Assembly: GCA_965229765.1 (NCBI GenBank)
Contig: CBDDJT010000004.1
Location: forward strand, 186,001 to 250,000
DNA length: 64,000 nucleotides
Origin: ASV31 sp965229765
GTDB taxonomy: Bacteria; Pseudomonadota; Alphaproteobacteria; Rhodobacterales; Rhodobacteraceae
Direction: 5' to 3'
Shown in pieces: positions 59,923 through 64,000 of the stretch. The position numbers and the translations under genes were made by a program. How positions within the stretch are numbered: position 1 is the first letter of the stretch; the number at the start of each line of letters is the position of its first letter. The notes beneath the pieces are model-generated. The model saw nothing but the letters and a program-made list of their open reading frames with translations. It was not told the origin of the DNA and did no database searches.

Positions 59923-60038
59923 GTCGCGTTCCATCCCGTTGGAAATCCGCGGGTATCTATCCGCTTCCCCCACCCGGGTTCAAGCGATATGAGCCGCGAC
60001 CAAACGCCCACATTGCCACGTTTGGATACCAGCAAACC

Positions 60039-60869
60039 ATGACGTCCCGCATCGCCTTCCAGGGAGAGCCCGGCGCCTATTCGCATCAGGCCTGCCACGA
60101 CGCGCGCCCCCAGCTGGAGGCGCTGCCCTGCCCGACCTTCGAGGACGCCATCGCAGCCGTGCGTGATGGCCGCGCCGAACAGGCGATGCTGCCGGTGGAA
60201 AATACCACCTACGGGCGCGTGGCCGACATCCACCGTCTCTTGCCCGAATCCGGCCTGCACATCGTGGACGAAGCCTTTGTGCGCGTGCACATAAACCTTC
60301 TGGCCGTCCCCGGCGCGCAACTGGCCGACATCAAGGAAGCGTGGAGCCACCTTGTGTTGCTGCCGCAATGCGCGCGGTTCCTGCGCGATCACGGCATCAA
60401 GGGGCGCGTCAGCCCCGACAATGCCCGCGCGGCGCGCGATGTCGCGCGCAAGGGCGACAAGACGCAGGCCGCGCTGGCATCCGACCTTGCCGGCCAGATC
60501 TACGGGCTGGACACGCTGGCAGCCCATATCGAGGATCACGACACCAACACCACGCGCTTTCTCATCATGGCGCGCGAGCCCGACATGACGCGGCGCGCCG
60601 ATCACATGATGACCACCTTCGTCTTTCAGGTGCGCAACATTCCCGCCGCGCTCTACAAGGCGATGGGCGGCTTCGCAACGAACAGCGTGAACATGACAAA
60701 GCTGGAAAGCTACATGGTCGACGGGTCCTTCACCGCCACCCAGTTCTATGCCGACATAGAGGGTCACCCCGACGACGCCAATGTGAAGCTCGCGCTCGAA
60801 GAACTCGACTATTTCACGTCAGAGCTTCACATCCTCGGCGTCTACCCGGCCGACACCCGGCGGCCCTGA
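60039..60869 (+). CDS. pheA: Prephenate dehydratase PheA
   Basis: Converts prephenate to phenylpyruvate in phenylalanine synthesis. The 276-residue monofunctional enzyme has IAFQGEPGAYSHQAC at the start, LPVENTTYGRVADIHRLLPES, and the catalytic NTTRFLIMAR. A C-terminal ACT domain (FVFQVRNIPAALYKAMGGFA and NMTKLESYMVDGSF) holds the ESRP-like phenylalanine-binding part. No chorismate mutase domain is present. It starts 116 nt from cycM and converges on the SRPBCC gene. Confidence 0.95.
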   Translation: MTSRIAFQGEPGAYSHQACHDARPQLEALPCPTFEDAIAAVRDGRAEQAMLPVENTTYGRVADIHRLLPESGLHIVDEAFVRVHINLLAVPGAQLADIKEAWSHLVLLPQCARFLRDHGIKGRVSPDNARAARDVARKGDKTQAALASDLAGQIYGLDTLAAHIEDHDTNTTRFLIMAREPDMTRRADHMMTTFVFQVRNIPAALYKAMGGFATNSVNMTKLESYMVDGSFTATQFYADIEGHPDDANVKLALEELDYFTSELHILGVYPADTRRP

Positions 60870-60871
60870 AA

Positions 60872-61342
60872 TCAGGCCGCACCGTCGCGGTGGCGCTCTT
60901 CCAGTTCGCGCGCGAACCCCTGGGCAGCCTTGTCGAACCGCTCGCCGATGGTACCGCGCGCCAGCTTCAGCGATTGCACCACAAGCCGCGCCGTCAGTGA
61001 CTGCGGACGCAATTCGAACGACATTGTAAGGCGCGTGCTGCGCGGCGAAAGGGCCAGCACCTCAAGCCGAAAGTCGGTTTCAAGCCCGCCCGACTCCGAC
61101 AGGATGTCCATGCCGCTTGGCGGGTCGAGACGAACCACCTCGGACCGGATATTGCGATACCGCCCGCGAAGCTTGATCCGAGATTTCCACTTGGTGCCCA
61201 GCCCCGGCCCGCCCAGCGGATCCTCGCGTTCGATCTCTGCCCCGCGCCGCAACGCGCGACGCTCCAGCGCGTCGAAATTCGTGACCGCCCGAAACACCTT
61301 GTCGGCCGGCACGTCGATGTCCTGACGTGTCGAGAATTTCAT
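60872..61342 (-). CDS. SRPBCC-fold protein
   Basis: A 156-residue protein of the START/polyketide-cyclase superfamily. It opens KFSTRQDIDVPADKVFRAVTNFDALER, the usual first strand and helix, followed by LGTKWKSRIKLRGRYRNIRSEVV and a C-terminal helix LVVQSLKLARGTIGERFDKAAQGFARELE. No catalytic residues can be assigned, and the ligand is unknown. It lies 38 nt after nudC on the same strand. Confidence 0.82.
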   Translation of the reverse strand: MKFSTRQDIDVPADKVFRAVTNFDALERRALRRGAEIEREDPLGGPGLGTKWKSRIKLRGRYRNIRSEVVRLDPPSGMDILSESGGLETDFRLEVLALSPRSTRLTMSFELRPQSLTARLVVQSLKLARGTIGERFDKAAQGFARELEERHRDGAA

Positions 61343-61380
61343 CCACTCACCATTTCTTCACCCCGGGTACAGAATGGGGG

Positions 61381-62346
61381 CTAGTCCAGCCGGTCCGCAA
61401 GCCAGTTCCATAGCAAAAAGCGCGCGATCGCGCCCTTTCGCGCCGGCAGGATCTGGGGGTCGTCCCCCGCGAACGCCCGCGCCAGCCTTTCGCGGCTGAC
61501 CCAAAGCGCGGCATCAAGTTCATTTCTGTCCACCACGATTTCGGCACTGGTGGCCACGCCTTGGCAGCCGAACATCAGCGAAGATGGAAACGGCCACGGC
61601 TGGGACGCCAGATAGGTGACGGCACCGACGTGCACACCGGCCTCCTCGAACACCTCTCTGCGCACCGCGGCCTCGATCGTTTCGCCCGGTTCCACGAACC
61701 CGGCCAGCAGCGAATACATCCCCTCGGGCCAGCCGGGCGACCTGCCCAGAAGCACGTCGTTGCCGCGCGTGATCAGCATGATGACCACAGGGTCGGTGCG
61801 CGGAAAATGATGCGCACCGCACGCCGGGCAGTCGCGCTGCCATCCGGCCTGCGCGACCATACTGGCCGCGCCGCAGCGCGCGCAGAACCCGTGCGTCCGG
61901 TGCCAGCCAGTGATGCCACGCGCCACGGCGGCCAGTTCGGCCTCGTGCGCGCTCAGGTGGGTCATCGCCGCCCGCAGTTCGGCAAACCGGTGGTCCGCCG
62001 GCAGGTCGGGGTGGCGCTGTTCGCTTGGATCCAGAAAGGCGCCCAGCGTGTCGGGCACCTCGTCGGGTTCCCATTCCGACACGTCGCGGGCAAAACGCGG
62101 GCCGCCCGCACCAAGACCAAGAAAGACCGGCGGCGCTTCGGCCATGTCGAAGATCCCGTGCGCGGGGGGCAGCCACGCCAGCGCCAGCGGATCCCGGCCG
62201 GCGATCAGTGGCTTGCCGCGCCACAGCGCAAGGCACATCGCTGCCGGATCGGCCAGCTGGGCCGCCATCGCCTCTGGATCGCCACGCAGATGCGCCGCCC
62301 GGTCCAGCCCCGATCCGCCGAATGTCACGGTCTCTGCAATACGCAT
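61381..62346 (-). CDS. nudC: NAD+ diphosphatase NudC (RNA deNADding)
   Basis: A 321-residue Nudix hydrolase that splits NADH/NAD+ and removes NAD caps from RNA. The zinc ribbon is HGFCARCGAASM plus DCPACGAHHFPRTDPVVIML. The Nudix box is GFVEPGETIEAAVRREVFEEAGV. The NudC-specific SQPWPFPSSLMFG motif follows. I chose 62346 (MRIAETVTFGG) where homology starts. Divergent from cpdB, with the SRPBCC gene downstream. Confidence 0.95.
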   Translation of the reverse strand: MRIAETVTFGGSGLDRAAHLRGDPEAMAAQLADPAAMCLALWRGKPLIAGRDPLALAWLPPAHGIFDMAEAPPVFLGLGAGGPRFARDVSEWEPDEVPDTLGAFLDPSEQRHPDLPADHRFAELRAAMTHLSAHEAELAAVARGITGWHRTHGFCARCGAASMVAQAGWQRDCPACGAHHFPRTDPVVIMLITRGNDVLLGRSPGWPEGMYSLLAGFVEPGETIEAAVRREVFEEAGVHVGAVTYLASQPWPFPSSLMFGCQGVATSAEIVVDRNELDAALWVSRERLARAFAGDDPQILPARKGAIARFLLWNWLADRLD

Positions 62347-62562
62347 TCCGTCGTCCGCCCTGTCGCCTGTCCCGGTTCTGTGCGCAAACGCCCCGAAGGT
62401 AAAGCGGCGGACCGGGAATTTGCCAGGTGACCGCCAGGCTTGACGGATCATCACTCAACCTATAGCTGTATTGCACAGGTTAAGCTTCGGTTCCCTTTCA
62501 ACTGTTCTTCGGACGTTCCGTCGGAGATCATGATACATTCGGCACGGGGACAGGGTAACGTC

Positions 62563-64000
62563 ATGCGGCACACCCATCCTTTCGCGGCGAAGGCCGCCGC
62601 CGGGCAGGTGCACCTGCGCCTGCTGTCGACGACCGACCTGCACATGCAGGTCATGCCGCACGACTACTACAACGACCGACCGGCGCCCGGGACGGGGCTT
62701 GCCATGCTTGCCGGGCTGATCGCGACGCTGCGGGTCGAGACAGCCAATTGCCTGCTCTTCGACGTGGGCGATGTGCTTCAGGGCAATCCGCTTGGCGATC
62801 ACGTGGCAAGAGCCCGCGGACGCCGCAGGCACCGGACCCATCCCATGATCGCCGCGATGAATGCCGTGGGCTATGACGCGGCGACCCTTGGAAACCACGA
62901 TTTCAACTATGGTCTCGACTTCCTGCTGACCGCCTGCGCCGGCGCGGACTTCCCTGTGGTGCTGGCCAATATCGTTCTGAAGAAGGGCGCAGGCCCGCTG
63001 GACGACAGCCACCTTTTTCCGCCCTACATGCTGCTCCGCCGGCAGTTCACAGATGGCGTGGGCACTCCGGTTGATCTCAAGATTGGGGTCTTCGGTGTCG
63101 CGCCGCCGCAGATCACCGACTGGGACGGCGCCACCCTTGAAGGCTGGGTGCAGTCCCGCGACATCGTCGAGACCGCCCGGGCCTGGGTGCCCGAGATCCG
63201 CCGCGCCGGGGCCGACATCGTGTTGGCGCTGGCACATACCGGCATCGGCGCGGCGCGCGCGCGGCCGGGGATGGAAAACGCCGCAGTGCCGCTGGCCGCG
63301 GTGCGCGGCATCGACGCGGTGCTGGCGGGGCACAGTCACCTTGTCTTTCCCGGTCCCGAGCATGCGGGACTGGACAAGGTCGATGCCCTTGGCGGCACCC
63401 TTCACGGCAAGCCCGCGGTGATCGGCGGGCATGGCGGATCTCACCTCGGGGTGATCGACCTTCTGCTTGACCGGCGGCGTGGCCGCTGGCGGACCTTGGC
63501 GCACCTGTCGCAGGCCCGCAGCCTGTCGGCCGCCGCGTCGTCGCCCGATGCCGCCGCCGGTCCCGTCCTGCGCGCCGTGGACCGTGCCCATGCCGAAACG
63601 CTGGCCAGCATCCGCCGCCCGGTGGGCCGGGCAAGTGTGCCGCTGTTCAGCCATTTCGCGCCGCTTGGCCCGGCACCGTCACTCCGCCTCGTGGCAGAGG
63701 CCAAGCTGGCCTACCTTGATCACCTTCTGGGCGGCACCGGCCACGCCGGCCTGCCGGCTCTGGCCGCCGTCGCCCCGTTCAAGGCCGGGGGGCTGGGCGG
63801 GCCGCAGAACTACATCGACATAGCGCCGGGGGCGTTGGCGTTGCGCCACATCGCCGATCTCTACCACTACCCGAACGCGCTGCGCGTGGTCAGCGTCACA
63901 GGCGCCGAGATCGCCGAATGGCTGGAACGCGCGGCGGGGCTGTTCCACCACATCGCTCCCGGCGGGCAAGACCAACCCCTGATCGACCCCAACTTTCCCA
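62563..64000 (+). CDS. cpdB: 2',3'-cyclic-nucleotide 2'-phosphodiesterase/3'-nucleotidase CpdB-like (cut by window end)
   Basis: The reading frame runs off the right edge with at least 479 codons. It is a metallophosphatase of the 5'-nucleotidase family: STTDLHMQVMPHDYYNDRP (first metal motif), FDVGDVLQGNPLGDH, TLGNHDFNYGLDFL (NHD) and LALAHTGIGAA. VLAGHSHLVFPG completes the metal site. The start of the C-terminal nucleotide-binding domain (GGPQNYIDIAPGALALRHIADLYHYPN) matches CpdB. I see no signal peptide from either ATG (62563 or 62530), although CpdB is normally periplasmic. The ATG at 62563 has GGGGACAGGG upstream. Confidence 0.93.
   Translation, partial: MRHTHPFAAKAAAGQVHLRLLSTTDLHMQVMPHDYYNDRPAPGTGLAMLAGLIATLRVETANCLLFDVGDVLQGNPLGDHVARARGRRRHRTHPMIAAMNAVGYDAATLGNHDFNYGLDFLLTACAGADFPVVLANIVLKKGAGPLDDSHLFPPYMLLRRQFTDGVGTPVDLKIGVFGVAPPQITDWDGATLEGWVQSRDIVETARAWVPEIRRAGADIVLALAHTGIGAARARPGMENAAVPLAAVRGIDAVLAGHSHLVFPGPEHAGLDKVDALGGTLHGKPAVIGGHGGSHLGVIDLLLDRRRGRWRTLAHLSQARSLSAAASSPDAAAGPVLRAVDRAHAETLASIRRPVGRASVPLFSHFAPLGPAPSLRLVAEAKLAYLDHLLGGTGHAGLPALAAVAPFKAGGLGGPQNYIDIAPGALALRHIADLYHYPNALRVVSVTGAEIAEWLERAAGLFHHIAPGGQDQPLIDPNFP

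Noticed and set aside
1..64000. CRISPR arrays, tRNA, rRNA, insertion sequences, integrases and attachment sites
   Set aside because: I looked for regularly spaced repeats, cloverleaf-like patterns, transposase-type proteins and flanking repeats and found none I can support.

Overview
The window is a continuous, gene-dense chromosomal segment from a high-GC alphaproteobacterium, most likely a member of the Rhodobacteraceae (Roseobacter/Rhodobacter/Paracoccus relatives). The pointers are the ccoNOQP, ccoGHIS, usp, fnrL and hemN neighbourhood, a membrane-anchored CycM-type cytochrome c, a Zur/ZnuABC locus with an alphaproteobacterial-type Zur palindrome, and a flagellar block in the order motB-flgE-flgK-flgL-flgI facing fliP. 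I see no rRNA, tRNA, CRISPR array, insertion sequence or prophage. The longest stretch without a gene is under 300 bases.

Layout. 1-6.4 kb: flagellar genes (fliP 3' end, flgI, flgL, flgK, flgE, motB). 6.4-9.7 kb: a GMC alcohol dehydrogenase diverging from an mhqO/mhqD-type dioxygenase-hydrolase pair. 9.8-12.9 kb: zinc uptake (zur-znuC-znuB divergent from znuA, with a Zur box between). 12.9-15.5 kb: a tightly overlapping aldose-oxidation operon (short-chain dehydrogenase, SMP-30 lactonase, aldose 1-epimerase). 15.6-19.2 kb: a fused 5-oxoprolinase. 19.3-23.2 kb: a YbbAP-type ABC exporter diverging from a TesA-type esterase. 23.4-24.1 kb: a lone FMN-binding PPOX protein of less GC-rich composition.

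24.3-36.8 kb is the micro-aerobic/anaerobic core: ccoGHIS (assembly), a LysR regulator with a divergent 44-residue ORF, ccoNOQP (cbb3 oxidase), a universal stress protein, fnrL and hemN. Four FNR-type palindromes sit exactly in the promoter regions expected. This looks like a self-contained FnrL regulon joining high-affinity respiration to oxygen-independent heme synthesis.

36.8-46.1 kb: a DUF2306 membrane protein, malonyl-CoA synthase, an unrecognised secreted protein, an FAD-linked 2-hydroxyacid dehydrogenase, LemA with a DUF2207 protein, and divergent hemC/hemE. 46.1-51.6 kb: a cluster of three perfect palindromes plus a fourth inverted repeat, an MFS exporter with a His-rich tail, hemF, a short-chain dehydrogenase homologue, an RsmC-like methyltransferase, clpS and a HAD hydrolase. 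51.7-59.2 kb: a D-Ala-D-Ala carboxypeptidase with a coiled coil and SPOR-like domain, converging on a yejABEF-type peptide importer. 59.4-64 kb: cycM, pheA, an SRPBCC protein, nudC and the start of a cpdB-type nucleotidase cut by the window end.

Four heme genes (hemN, hemC, hemE, hemF) lie within 13 kb together with the oxygen regulator and the cytochrome oxidase. The window thus holds both the oxygen-dependent (hemF) and oxygen-independent (hemN) coproporphyrinogen oxidases. The least explained items are the palindrome cluster at 46.1 kb, the palindrome upstream of yejA, the LysR/44-residue ORF pair placed between the two cco operons, the unrecognised secreted protein at 38.9-39.7 kb, and two SDR proteins in which the catalytic lysine is replaced.
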